Positions 52,679 to 61,372 of a DNA stretch of 64,000 bases are shown here, one piece after another (the stretch's first letter is position 1; every line of letters starts with the position of its first letter). A program made the translations under genes and the position numbers. The notes under the pieces were generated by a model. The model saw only the letters and a program-made list of their open reading frames with translations. It was not told the origin of the DNA and did no database searches. Origin of the DNA: Bacillus sp. SLBN-46 (GTDB lineage: Bacteria > Bacillota > Bacilli > Bacillales > Cytobacillaceae); NCBI RefSeq assembly GCF_031453555.1, contig NZ_JAVIZM010000001.1:626001-690000 (forward strand). The letters are read 5' to 3'.

Positions 52679-53794
52679 ATGCAAAAGACAACTAAGCGTA
52701 TAATTCTCATGTTACTTACAATGATGTTATGTGTATCAGGGAATATGATTACATATGCACAAACCAATAGTGATGCCCTACATAATGCAAAACAAGCGCT
52801 AGATGAAAAAACTAGATTAGTAGAGCAAAAAGAGCAAGAAAAACAAGCCGTGAATAAAGAAATAGAAAATATTCAACATGAGTTAGAGTCTTTATACAAC
52901 ACCATTACGGCCAACAAAGATGCGATGGCCAAAACACAGAAAAAAATGGATGAGATTAATCAATTAATCGAAGAGAAGAAAGAGGAAATCGTCCAGTTGG
53001 AGGATAAAATCCTTGCCCGTAAAGATATTATGAAGCAGCGAGCTGTTGCAATGCAGCAAAATAATAATATCAACCTGATGATTAACCTATTCTTCGAATC
53101 TAACAGTATCTCGGATTTCATTCAGCGTGCGAGCGCTGCGTCCACCCTGATCGATGCAGATAAAGACATCTTGACGGCCCAAAAAGAGGACCTTCAACAG
53201 ATTGAGAAGGACAAAGAAGAAATCGACAAGCAGGAGCAGTCACTCGAAAAAGAAAGACAAACTCTTGCCGTGCAGCAGGCAGAGCTTGATCAAAACCTGC
53301 AAAAGAGACAAGAAACTTTAACAGTCATGCAAGAAAAATATAATAGCATCGTGCAACAAATGGCGCTTGCCGAGCAGCAGAAATCTGGCATTGAGTCACA
53401 AATGAAAACCATTCAGGCAAAAATCAGCCAAGAGCAGGCAGCGGCAAAAGTTCGTCCTGTTTCAGCAACTTCTTCTATACCAAGCAATGATACTGGTGTA
53501 GCTATCAGCGGCAAAGAGATGTATGTAACAGCAACGGCTTATACTCCGTATGATTCTGGATCGATTACGGCTTTAGGTTATAATATCAGGGCTAACCCGA
53601 ATATGAAATTAATTGCTGTCGACCCATCCGTCATTCCACTTGGAAGTAAAGTGTGGGTAGAAGGATACGGTGTAGCAATCGCTGGTGACACGGGCGGTGC
53701 TATCAAGGGTCACAAAATTGATATCCTCTTGCCAACGAAAGCACAGGCGCTACAATGGGGAAGAAGAACCGTAAAAGTTGTTATTTTACAATAG
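52679..53794 (+). CDS. Exported coiled-coil protein with 3D domain
   Basis: This 371-residue secreted protein has a signal peptide (about 1-28, ending TYAQ), a long coiled coil (about 30-265: EQKEQEKQAVNKEIENIQHELESL and so on) like the N-terminus of CwlO-type wall hydrolases, and a C-terminal 3D domain (about 280-371). The three Asp of the latter are in AVDPSVIPLG, AGDTGGAIKG and KIDILL. 3D domains occur in resuscitation and spore-cortex lytic proteins, so a role in peptidoglycan turnover is inferred. GGAGGGGG precedes the ATG; a terminator follows. Confidence 0.9.
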   Translation: MQKTTKRIILMLLTMMLCVSGNMITYAQTNSDALHNAKQALDEKTRLVEQKEQEKQAVNKEIENIQHELESLYNTITANKDAMAKTQKKMDEINQLIEEKKEEIVQLEDKILARKDIMKQRAVAMQQNNNINLMINLFFESNSISDFIQRASAASTLIDADKDILTAQKEDLQQIEKDKEEIDKQEQSLEKERQTLAVQQAELDQNLQKRQETLTVMQEKYNSIVQQMALAEQQKSGIESQMKTIQAKISQEQAAAKVRPVSATSSIPSNDTGVAISGKEMYVTATAYTPYDSGSITALGYNIRANPNMKLIAVDPSVIPLGSKVWVEGYGVAIAGDTGGAIKGHKIDILLPTKAQALQWGRRTVKVVILQ

Positions 53795-53801
53795 AACAGG
53801 A

Positions 53802-53837
53802 AAGAGCTTGGAGTCCGCCTCCAAGCTCTATTTTTTA
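53802..53837 (+). terminator. Rho-independent terminator
   Basis: AGAGCTTGGAG and CTCCAAGCTCT around a short loop, then T residues, eight bases after the stop at 53794. Confidence 0.92.
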
Positions 53838-53856
53838 AAAGTATAAAATTTGTCAC

Positions 53857-53886
53857 AACCACAGTCTTTGATACTGTGGTTTTTTA
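53857..53886. repeat. Isolated hairpin of the composite element
   Basis: AACCACAG/CTGTGGTT followed by six T resembles the left hairpin of copies A, D and E, but no GACGAGTAAA array follows. Confidence 0.7.
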
Positions 53887-53915
53887 TGCCCCAATCCAAT
53901 GGAAAGAAGTCCGCC

Positions 53916-54051
53916 CGGTAAATAGAAGAAGGCTCTAATGCCCGAGGTAAGAGAAAAAGTGAGTGAACGGTAAATAGGAGAGTGTTCTAATGCCCGAGGT
54001 AAGGGAAAAAGTGAGTGAACGGTAAATAGGAGAAGGCTATTTGACCCGAGG
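53916..54051. repeat. Tandem array with 52-bp units (second family)
   Basis: Units start at 53916, 53968 and 54020 (last one partial): CGGTAAATAG, then GGCTCTAATGCCCGAGGTAAG and AAAAAGTGAGTGAA. The period is exactly 52 bases, as in the arrays at 3001 and 56741, but the sequence is unrelated. It lies between convergent genes. Confidence 0.9.
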
Positions 54052-54084
54052 GCTCCAGCGCCTAGCCCCTCGGGTCAAATAACC
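54035..54084. repeat. Long inverted repeat at the end of the second 52-bp array
   Basis: GGCTATTTGACCCGAGGG pairs with CCCTCGGGTCAAATAACC with one mismatch around a short GC-rich loop. The left arm is built from the last array unit. It may be a bidirectional terminator for the convergent genes, although T runs are lacking. Confidence 0.85.
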
Positions 54085-54167
54085 TTCGGCCAGAAATATC
54101 AAAAGGCGGACCTTTCTTGCCGAAGAACATTTGCCTGTCGGGGCTGATCAAGGCGCTTGTGTGTTTC

Positions 54168-54581
54168 TTATGCTTTTTTCAGTTTCTCCCGCATATTCTC
54201 CGGCTGCTTCAACCAATAACGAAGGCCTTTACCTGCTAATGGTTCATCATTGTACCTCGGAATAACATGTAAATGGCTATGCAAAATTGTTTGATTGGAA
54301 GCCTCACCGACATTCCATCCAAGAGTATAGCCATCTGGTGCGTAAGTTTCATCGAGATAGTCCTTCGCTTTTTGTAAAAGCTCATACGTATCGTTCCACT
54401 CTTCTGGTGTCAGCTCGAACGCATTTGCAAGGTGCTTTTTCGGGACAATCACACCAGAGCCTTCCAACACATCCTGCTCACGATTATGCTGCAAAAAGTA
54501 ACACGTCTCATTTTCAAATATAATATGCTGTTCCTTATCTTGATGTGGGGAACAGAACGGGCAATTTTCTGCGTAACTCAC
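54168..54581 (-). CDS. HIT family protein
   Basis: The histidine-triad motif HSHLHVIPRY and the N-terminal CPFC zinc-type pair (ENCPFCSPHQ) identify a HIT nucleotide hydrolase or transferase acting on nucleotide phosphoramidates or dinucleotides. Taking the GTG at 54581, with GGGAGG ten bases upstream, gives 137 residues; the ATG at 54599 has no ribosome site. It lies downstream of the MFS gene on the same strand. Confidence 0.88.
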   Translation of the reverse strand: MSYAENCPFCSPHQDKEQHIIFENETCYFLQHNREQDVLEGSGVIVPKKHLANAFELTPEEWNDTYELLQKAKDYLDETYAPDGYTLGWNVGEASNQTILHSHLHVIPRYNDEPLAGKGLRYWLKQPENMREKLKKA

Positions 54582-54602
54582 CTTAAAGCTTCCTCCCATT
54601 TC

Positions 54603-55877
54603 TTAATTATGGCTCGCTGACTTCAAGGATACTTCTGCCTCATCCCCGTGAACCCGTTGATCCAAAGCAGGCAAGACCCGGTAAAATAACAAAATTCCGA
54701 TGACGCCCATGCTGGTGATAAAAATCGTGGTTGCCATGCTGGATAAGAACGAACTCAACGTTACGGTGATGGAACAAATGAGCATCGCGAGATTAAACGT
54801 TAATCCAGACACCGCCATATAAGAGCTACGCGCGTGCTCCGGCGGCAGCACCGCCATGTAGTTTTGCTCCACAGGCACTCGGAGGACTTCGGCCACCGTT
54901 GCTGCCAGCATCGCAAAGAACAACAGCCAAATATTATTGGAAAACGCAATCACCGCATACCCCGCGACAAACACAATACAGCTAACAATCACGGTATGTC
55001 GATCCTTAAAGCGCTCTACAATTTTGGTAGCAACCAAAGCCATCAACACGACAAGAATTGTATTTTCCGTGCGCAGGAAACCAAGCATTTCAATTCCACC
55101 AAAGGTCCAGCCGAAAAGATGCTGTTCGCTCATCTCATTCGCCAGACGAATCCCGATATAGTTGGTCAGCTGGAATTCCATCGACAAAACGAGCAAGTTG
55201 GCTAAGACAAATAGGATAAACACCCGATCGAGAAAAACCTCCTTGTAGCCGTTCAACATTCCGCGCGCATGCTCCCTGACTGCCTTACCAACCATTTTTT
55301 CAGTGGCGTAGCTTTCTTCGATAAAAAAGGTGATGAGTACCCAAGTCAGTAAAGCTGCCGCAGACAATGCTAGTAACAATTCAAATAAGTAATTTTTAAA
55401 TAAAAATCCGCCGATGATACCGCCGAGCGCAATCGACAGGTTATTGGCCCAATACATAATCGAATACATCGCTTTCCGTTCCTCAGGCTTACTCACATCA
55501 ATCAGCATCGCCTGAGTGGCCGGCCCCGCCAGTCCCCAGCAAATACTATTCGCCGTCATTGTGAAAAACGTCAGCAATGGCGAGAAGAACCACGGGGAAT
55601 TACTTAACATCATGGTAAAAAAGGCAAAGAACCTTAATGTTTCGGCAAACACAATCACCTTTTTCCGGCCAAACTGGTCAGAAAAATAACCGCCGAAAAA
55701 GTTAATAACAATGCCGATGAACACATTAACGAGCAGCAATAAGCCCGCCGTTTTTGCGCCGAAATGATGAGATAAATAAATCGCCATAAATGGGAAAATC
55801 ATTCCGCCGATGGTTGAGCTTAAAAAGGACTCGAACAGTCGTATTTTGATATTTCGGTGAAACTTTAAGATATTCAT
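54603..55877 (-). CDS. MFS transporter
   Basis: This 424-residue protein has twelve predicted membrane helices and the MFS loop signature GGYFSDQFGRKKVIVFAE between helices 2 and 3. The sequence resembles multidrug or metabolite exporters of the DHA1 group, but the substrate cannot be read from sequence. It lies between the MOSC gene and the HIT gene on the minus strand; gaps of 16 and 21 bases suggest one operon. Confidence 0.88.
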   Translation of the reverse strand: MNILKFHRNIKIRLFESFLSSTIGGMIFPFMAIYLSHHFGAKTAGLLLLVNVFIGIVINFFGGYFSDQFGRKKVIVFAETLRFFAFFTMMLSNSPWFFSPLLTFFTMTANSICWGLAGPATQAMLIDVSKPEERKAMYSIMYWANNLSIALGGIIGGFLFKNYLFELLLALSAAALLTWVLITFFIEESYATEKMVGKAVREHARGMLNGYKEVFLDRVFILFVLANLLVLSMEFQLTNYIGIRLANEMSEQHLFGWTFGGIEMLGFLRTENTILVVLMALVATKIVERFKDRHTVIVSCIVFVAGYAVIAFSNNIWLLFFAMLAATVAEVLRVPVEQNYMAVLPPEHARSSYMAVSGLTFNLAMLICSITVTLSSFLSSMATTIFITSMGVIGILLFYRVLPALDQRVHGDEAEVSLKSASHN

Positions 55878-55893
55878 ATTGTTTTCTCCTAAC

Positions 55894-56547
55894 CTAGGTT
55901 TCTAGCTCCTTCAAACGGTTGGCAAAGGTCTCCGTCCAATCCTTTGAAAGCTCCGCGAGACTCAGCATCTTCTTCATCCCGTCGAGATTCTTCTTGTCTT
56001 TATATTTCAGTTTGTTTGCGTAAGAAATACTCACACTTTCCGGAATTCGTTTCACTAGTTTCAAAGAATCCCAGTTGGAAACATAGCCTTCTTGTAAGAC
56101 ACGGAAATAGAACCCGGTATAGCCGGTATGCTGCACCATCAGAGGCAATTTTGGCTGATTCAGCTTGGTCGCCAATTTAAAACAAGGCTGCCGTGGCTGT
56201 GTCACCTGGACAACGGCTTCCCCAAGTTCGAACACATCTCCGATAAAAATATCTTCCTCTGTGATTCCTTTTACCGTCAGATTTTCGCCAAAGGCTCCGA
56301 CCTCAAGCTTCGTATTAAGCACACTTTCCCAAAAGGAATAATGGTCATGGGAATAGACGCAAACCGCTTTATCAGGCCCACCGTGAAAATTCAAATCAGC
56401 CTGCTGGTCTCCTTCGAAATTTAGTGTCGATAGAAACACTTTTCCAAGAACCGGCTTTTTATCGATGGCGGAAAGCAATGTTTTCTCTCCATATGTGAAA
56501 TCCTGCGGTGTCCGCACGTTAATAGATAGGACAGGTATGTAAGTCAT
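55894..56547 (-). CDS. MOSC domain protein (YiiM-like)
   Basis: This 217-residue protein of the MOSC family binds molybdenum cofactor or related sulfur carriers. FEGDQQADLNFHGGPDKAVCVYSHDHY and GAFGENLTVKG are family signatures, and the conserved Cys is in TQPRQPCFKLA. Relatives such as YiiM reduce N-hydroxylated compounds. GGGGGAG lies before the ATG at 56547. It is the first gene of the minus-strand group MOSC-MFS-HIT. Confidence 0.88.
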   Translation of the reverse strand: MTYIPVLSINVRTPQDFTYGEKTLLSAIDKKPVLGKVFLSTLNFEGDQQADLNFHGGPDKAVCVYSHDHYSFWESVLNTKLEVGAFGENLTVKGITEEDIFIGDVFELGEAVVQVTQPRQPCFKLATKLNQPKLPLMVQHTGYTGFYFRVLQEGYVSNWDSLKLVKRIPESVSISYANKLKYKDKKNLDGMKKMLSLAELSKDWTETFANRLKELET

Positions 56548-56740
56548 AATTTCTCCCCCTTTTTAAAGACACATCTGCTGTTAAAAATAGACGTAAACTT
56601 TATCAGAAAATATCATCCGTTGGAAAAAGTATCTTTAGGATTTTATCATACGTCTATAGTAAAAAATAACAGGTTTGGTTGTTTTAGGAAAGGTATGAAG
56701 ATAAAAATAGGAAATTCCACGTACGTTGGAGGCGGAAGAA

Positions 56741-56960
56741 ATGTCCTTCATGAAGGGGATGAAGGACAAAAAGGTGTGAGAGGTAGGAAGAAATGTCCTT
56801 CATAAAGGGGATGAAGAACAAAAAGGTGTGAGAGGTAGGAAGAAATGTCCTTCATAAAGGAGATGAAGGACAAAATGATGTGAAAGGCAGGAAAAAATGT
56901 CCTTCATAGTGGAGAATGAAGGACAAAACGATGTGAAAAGTAGGTGAAAATGTCCTTCAG
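56741..56960. repeat. Tandem array with 52-bp units (third family)
   Basis: ATGTCCTTCAT starts at 56741, 56793, 56845, 56897 and 56950 (period 52, 52, 52, 53). Each unit holds a perfect hairpin in the first copy, GTCCTTCAT and ATGAAGGAC around GAAGGGG. It lies in the gap between divergent genes (MOSC and YciI-like), which also contains degenerate array sequence from 56548. The gap codes for nothing recognisable. Confidence 0.92.
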
Positions 56961-57120
56961 CTCATCCGGAGAAGTAAAAATTGATAAAATAAGCTCTCTT
57001 TTAGGGGACAAAAAGCGGAATAATATCGTTTTTTTCCATAGTAAGAGGAGATTGACTGGATGGAATGGAAATATGATATCAAGGAAAATTTTTAAAAATA
57101 AGATTTTAAGGAGGATATTC

Positions 57121-57411
57121 ATGTTTGTCATACTATTAAACTACATTAAGCCGCTTGAGGAAGTAGAAAAAGAATTAGAAGCACATAGAACCTACCTAAA
57201 TAAATATTATTCCTTACAAAAGTTTATTTGTTCAGGTAGACAAAATCCAAGAGTAGGCGGAGTCATCCTTAGTAATGCGGAAAACCGAGAAGAAGTTGAA
57301 ACCATCATCCAAGAAGACCCATTCTATAGCAAAAATATAGCCACCTACGAAATCATCGAGTTTACCCCAACTATGCATGCAGAAGGATTTGAACAGTTTA
57401 TCACTATGTAA
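57121..57411 (+). CDS. YciI-like protein
   Basis: This 96-residue protein starts at the ATG at 57121 with AAGGAGGAT upstream. FVILLNYIKPLEEVEKELEAHRTYLNKYYSLQKFICSGRQNPRVGGVILSN and EDPFYSKNIATYEIIEFTP match the YciI family, dimeric ferredoxin-like small enzymes of unclear reaction. The family's His lies in EAHRTYL. A palindrome copy follows immediately. Confidence 0.85.
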   Translation: MFVILLNYIKPLEEVEKELEAHRTYLNKYYSLQKFICSGRQNPRVGGVILSNAENREEVETIIQEDPFYSKNIATYEIIEFTPTMHAEGFEQFITM

Positions 57412-57416
57412 AAAAC

Positions 57417-57460
57417 GGGGACAGTCCCCCATCGCTTTAAAGCAGTGGGGGACTGTCCCC
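57417..57460. repeat. 44-bp palindrome (third of three copies)
   Basis: GGGGACAGTCCCCCATCGCT pairs with its complement except for one mismatch. It lies between the convergent YciI-like and HxlR genes, five bases from each stop. Confidence 0.9.
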
Positions 57461-57465
57461 AAAGC

Positions 57466-57846
57466 CTACTCCTTCAACGGCTCATTCAATACGTTCTCCT
57501 CCAACACTGAGAACTTATCGCCATATACCTTGGTAATATGCTTCTCGCCCCAGGCACAAAGCGAATCGAGGATCCCTTGCAGCGACCAGCCATATTCACT
57601 CAGCTCGTACTCAACCTTCGGCGGCACTTGATTATAAACAATTCGATTAATAATGCCATCCGCCTCTAACTCACGCAACTGCTGGGTTAGCATCTTCTGC
57701 GTAATATTTGGCATCAGCCGCTTCAAATCGCTTGTCCGCTTTTTCCCGTGCGTCAAATGACAAAGAATCACACTCTTCCATTTCCCGCCGATCACTTCCA
57801 GCGTCGCTTCAACCGATATATTATATTTCTTTTTTTCCATCGTCAT
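57466..57846 (-). CDS. HxlR-family transcriptional regulator
   Basis: This 126-residue winged-helix protein has EATLEVIGGKWKSVILCHLTHGKKRTSDLKRLMPNITQKMLTQQLRELEADGIINRIVYNQVPPKVEYELSEYG, the HxlR/MarR-like pattern. The only Cys near the N-terminus (VILCHL) is at the position where some members sense electrophiles. GGAGGAAG precedes the ATG at 57846. It is divergent from the MFS gene at 58027, so it probably controls itself and that transporter. Confidence 0.92.
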   Translation of the reverse strand: MTMEKKKYNISVEATLEVIGGKWKSVILCHLTHGKKRTSDLKRLMPNITQKMLTQQLRELEADGIINRIVYNQVPPKVEYELSEYGWSLQGILDSLCAWGEKHITKVYGDKFSVLEENVLNEPLKE

Positions 57847-57861
57847 ACTTCCTCCTCTATC

Positions 57862-57916
57862 ATAGGCACTAAAAAGTACCTATAGAACTAACAGGTACCT
57901 ATATCACTTTAAAGTG
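57862..57916. promoter_or_regulatory. Likely operator region between the HxlR regulator and the MFS gene
   Basis: An inverted repeat ATAGGCACT/AGTACCTAT (57862-57883), the direct repeat GTACCTATA at 57876 and 57895 (19 bases apart), and a perfect palindrome CACTTTAAAGTG (57905-57916) lie together in the divergent gap. Confidence 0.55.
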
Positions 57917-58026
57917 CGTACTTCTCAATAAATATTCTATCATCCATAATAACACTTGCCGGTCGAAAATAATCATACACTTTTTTACAATTCACATACA
58001 ACCATACAAAATGAGGAGGAAACATC

Positions 58027-59238
58027 ATGTCTTTAAATAAAAAACAAAGCACACTCGCACTGCTAGCCTTAGCAGTCAGTGCATTCGCCATCGGAACCAC
58101 CGAATTTATCAGCGTCGGTCTACTGCCGCTGATTGCAAAGGATCTACACATACCTGTAACAACAGCAGGCCTAACAGTCTCGTTATATGCACTCGGCGTC
58201 ACATTCGGAGCACCAGTCCTGACATCCCTAACATCCAGTATGTCACGCAAAACCTTACTGCTCTGGATCATGATTATTTTCATCATCGGCAACAGCATCG
58301 CCGCGAGCGCGACCACCATAAGCGTGTTACTCGCCGCCCGCATCATCGCAGCATTATCACACGGCGTCTTCATGTCGATCGGCAGCACCATTGCGGCTGA
58401 CCTCGTGCCTGCCAACCGCCGCGCGAGCGCCATCAGTATCATGTTCTCAGGCCTCACCGTCGCCACCGTAACCGGCGTACCGTTTGGAACCTTCATCGGC
58501 CAACAATTTGGCTGGAGAATGGCCTTTATCCTAATTGTAGCCATCGGCATCATTGGCCTCTTCGCTAACATGGTTCTCGTTCCTTCCTTTTTGAAAAAAG
58601 GAACTCAAACAAGCTTCGGAGACCAGTTCAAGCTCCTGACCAATGGACGTCTTTTATTAGTATTTATTATCACAGCCCTGGGGTATGGCGGGACATTTGT
58701 TGTCTTCACCTATTTAGCACCATTACTACAGGATATAACAGGTTTTAAAGAAGGCACAGTAGCCATCATCCTACTAGCCTACGGTGTGGCCATTGCCATC
58801 GGTAACATGGTCGGTGGAAAGCTTTCAAACCGCAACCCGATTGGATCATTATTCTACATGTTCATCGTCCAAGCGGTAGTACTCTTTGTATTAATGTTCA
58901 CCGCACCGTTTAAAGTGGCTGGTCTCATCACGATTATTTTTATGGGACTGCTGGCCTTCATGAACGTACCGGGACTACAAGTGTACGTCGTCATGCTAGC
59001 TGAACGATTCGTACCAAGCGCGGTCGACGTAGCGTCAGCCATCAACATCGCTGCCTTCAACGCAGGCATCGCCATCGGTTCCTACCTGGGTGGAGTCATC
59101 ACCGACTCCATCGGCCTCATCCACACCACCTGGATTGGAGCCCTAATGGTCCTCGGCGCCGTCATCCTAACCGGCTGGAGCCGTGCCCTAGAACGCAAAG
59201 ACCAAAAAGCTAATCACTTTGCAAAAGAGGCCTGCTAA
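58027..59238 (+). CDS. MFS transporter (DHA1 group)
   Basis: This 403-residue protein has twelve membrane helices. The N-terminal GTTEFISVGLLPLIAKDL and the helix 4-5 motif GVFMSIGSTIAADLVPANRRASAISIMFSGLTVATVTGVPFGTFIGQQFGWRMAF are typical of drug or metabolite exporters of the AraJ/PbuE type. AGGAGG lies before the ATG. Regulation by the divergent HxlR protein is inferred from position and from the repeats between them. Confidence 0.9.
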   Translation: MSLNKKQSTLALLALAVSAFAIGTTEFISVGLLPLIAKDLHIPVTTAGLTVSLYALGVTFGAPVLTSLTSSMSRKTLLLWIMIIFIIGNSIAASATTISVLLAARIIAALSHGVFMSIGSTIAADLVPANRRASAISIMFSGLTVATVTGVPFGTFIGQQFGWRMAFILIVAIGIIGLFANMVLVPSFLKKGTQTSFGDQFKLLTNGRLLLVFIITALGYGGTFVVFTYLAPLLQDITGFKEGTVAIILLAYGVAIAIGNMVGGKLSNRNPIGSLFYMFIVQAVVLFVLMFTAPFKVAGLITIIFMGLLAFMNVPGLQVYVVMLAERFVPSAVDVASAINIAAFNAGIAIGSYLGGVITDSIGLIHTTWIGALMVLGAVILTGWSRALERKDQKANHFAKEAC

Positions 59239-59259
59239 AGGTAAAATGCAAGAGGTTAG

Positions 59260-59321
59260 GGTGTCAGGCACCAATCGTGGACATCTGTGTTTTTACAGTG
59301 GACATCGCGGTGCCTGACACC
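59260..59321. repeat. Inverted pair of the GGTGTCAGGCACC element
   Basis: Copies at 59260-59272 and 59309-59321 face each other around ATCGTGGACATC and GTGGACATCG. AAGACATTTGTCC and AGAGTGGACGC follow. Confidence 0.85.
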
Positions 59322-59400
59322 ATTCAAAGACATTTGTCCTCCTAGAGTGGACGCAAAATACTAACTATACTTCATTTATAACTAGAGGAGGTTTTTTACT

Positions 59401-60231
59401 ATGGTTAAGAATTTACAGGATACTACAACGTTAAGTAATGGCGTGAAGATGCCTTGGTTTGGGCTTGGTGTGTTTAAAGTAGAAGAGGGATCTGAGGTAG
59501 TGGAGTCTGTGAAAGCAGCAATTAGAAACGGGTACCGCAGCATTGATACCGCGGCGATCTACCAAAACGAAGAGGGCGTAGGACAAGCCATCCGTGAATC
59601 AGGAATTGCCCGTGAAGAGCTATTCGTGACTTCCAAGGTATGGAACGCTGACCTTGGCTACGAATCAACGATTGCCGCTTACGAAACAAGCCTAAAGAAG
59701 CTAGGATTGGACTATCTAGACCTTTACCTAATCCACTGGCCAGTAGCTGGTAAATATAAGGAAGCATGGAGAGCGTTAGAGACCCTTTATAAAGAAGGCC
59801 GTGTAAAGGCAATCGGCGTAAGTAATTTCCATGTGCACCACCTAGAAGACATCATGAAGGACGCAGAAATCAAGCCAATGGTGAACCAAGTAGAATACCA
59901 CCCTCGTTTAGCTCAAAAAGAAATACGTGCATTCTGCCTAGAGCATGGCATCCAGCTTGAAGCATGGTCACCATTAATGCAGGGCCAATTGCTCGACAAC
60001 GAAGTACTTCAAGGAATTGCACAAAAATACAACAAATCTGTGGCTCAAGTCATCCTCCGCTGGGATTTGCAATACGGCGTCGTGACGATTCCAAAATCAA
60101 CAAAAGAACACCGAATCATCGAAAACTCACAAGTATTCGATTTCGAACTTACCGTTGAGGACATGGAGGCCATCGACAGTCTTAACCAAGACCAACGTGT
60201 CGGTCCAAACCCAGACAACTTTGATTTTTAA
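59401..60231 (+). CDS. Aldo/keto reductase
   Basis: This 276-residue NADPH-dependent reductase has the catalytic tetrad Asp49, Tyr54, Lys79 and His112 (SIDTAAIYQNE, FVTSKVWNAD, YLIHWPV) and the cofactor loop IPKSTKEHRIIEN. It resembles YvgN and YtbE of B. subtilis, which reduce methylglyoxal and other aldehydes. AGAGGAGG lies upstream, and a terminator follows. Confidence 0.93.
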   Translation: MVKNLQDTTTLSNGVKMPWFGLGVFKVEEGSEVVESVKAAIRNGYRSIDTAAIYQNEEGVGQAIRESGIAREELFVTSKVWNADLGYESTIAAYETSLKKLGLDYLDLYLIHWPVAGKYKEAWRALETLYKEGRVKAIGVSNFHVHHLEDIMKDAEIKPMVNQVEYHPRLAQKEIRAFCLEHGIQLEAWSPLMQGQLLDNEVLQGIAQKYNKSVAQVILRWDLQYGVVTIPKSTKEHRIIENSQVFDFELTVEDMEAIDSLNQDQRVGPNPDNFDF

Positions 60232-60255
60232 ATAATGACTACATGAAATCACATA

Positions 60256-60295
60256 CAACAAAAGGGCTTTGGGGGATTCCCAAGCTCTTTTGTAC
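60256..60295 (+). terminator. Rho-independent terminator
   Basis: ACAAAAGGGCTTGGG-type sequence pairs with CCCAAGCTCTTTTGT over a short loop, 25 bases after the aldo/keto reductase stop. Confidence 0.9.
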
Positions 60296-60375
60296 TTCTA
60301 TAGACTAGTCCCATGACATATATGAAATAGCTTACAAATAAATATGAATGGAAGGTTATTATAGGAGGCGAAAAG

Positions 60376-61272
60376 ATGGTCAATCAGGGATTTGCCGGTA
60401 TATATGACAGTAATAATCAAATGCTCGTTTCTCCTGAATCATTTGCCGCACCACCTGAATCATTGACGGAGCAGCTCTTTATTGAAAGATCATTAACTGA
60501 AAATAAATTTTGGTTAAGGATTATGAAAGAGCATTCGTATTTTTTAAGTGAAGGATTCGACCATCATGACAAACATCTTATTCAACAAACCGATCGTTTT
60601 TATTATTATTTTCAGGAACAGGAAAAGAGAGCGTACCAAACTCCCAACAATGTAACCGCAGTGAGAAAATTAAATGAGGACTCTATTCAATTGGTATTAG
60701 GATTAAGAAATTTCAAACGTAATCTCCTTATACTTATTATTAATTGTAAAGTAAAGGGGTTTAATTTCCCTCTGTTGGTCGATCATATTGCCCGAGAAGC
60801 TGAGTATTTTATGAGGACGTTAAAAAAGTTTAATGAGGGAATTTTGGACCCCATTCAGGATGCCATTATCAAAGAGAATGTATTTTGGCTTAAAATTATG
60901 ATGGAACATTCACGTTTTATCGCTTCACTATTGGACCAGTCAGAACGAAATTTAGTAAAAACCGCAAGTAAATTCGGTGACGATTTTGAAGTTCTCCTTA
61001 ATCAAGCTAGAGATGTTGAATCAATGCTATATAAGAAGAGTCCAACTTATCCGATAATCGGAAAGCTTAATAAGGATAGCGAAAGTGCAACACATGAACT
61101 GCGGAATTTTAAACAAGCGGGGTTAGATTTAATAAAAACATGCCAAATACGAAGTGTTATCGATCCATTGTTAGCAGATCATGTAGTAAGGGAAGCGGAT
61201 CATTTCCTCCATATGATTTCTGTTTTAGAACAAAGATTAAAAGTAAAACAGCAAGAAGAGCAGAGTTTATAA
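60376..61272 (+). CDS. DUF2935 protein, two-repeat helical fold
   Basis: This 298-residue protein is made of two related halves: ENKFWLRIMKEHSYFLSEGF and ENVFWLKIMMEHSRFIASLL, each followed by RNFKRNLL or RNFKQAGL and by DHIAREAEYF or DHVVREADHF. The repeated E/H pattern is that of the DUF2935 family, ferritin-like helical bundles common in spore formers; metal binding through these Glu/His residues is plausible but not shown. AGGAGGCG lies before the ATG. Confidence 0.85.
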   Translation: MVNQGFAGIYDSNNQMLVSPESFAAPPESLTEQLFIERSLTENKFWLRIMKEHSYFLSEGFDHHDKHLIQQTDRFYYYFQEQEKRAYQTPNNVTAVRKLNEDSIQLVLGLRNFKRNLLILIINCKVKGFNFPLLVDHIAREAEYFMRTLKKFNEGILDPIQDAIIKENVFWLKIMMEHSRFIASLLDQSERNLVKTASKFGDDFEVLLNQARDVESMLYKKSPTYPIIGKLNKDSESATHELRNFKQAGLDLIKTCQIRSVIDPLLADHVVREADHFLHMISVLEQRLKVKQQEEQSL

Positions 61273-61372
61273 ATATCAGGGAGCCTATGGGCTCTTTTTT
61301 TAGCTATTCCAAGAAAGACCAAACAGTATGGAATTTGGTTTTTTATAGGAGTATCGACTCAAGGTTTGGAGC

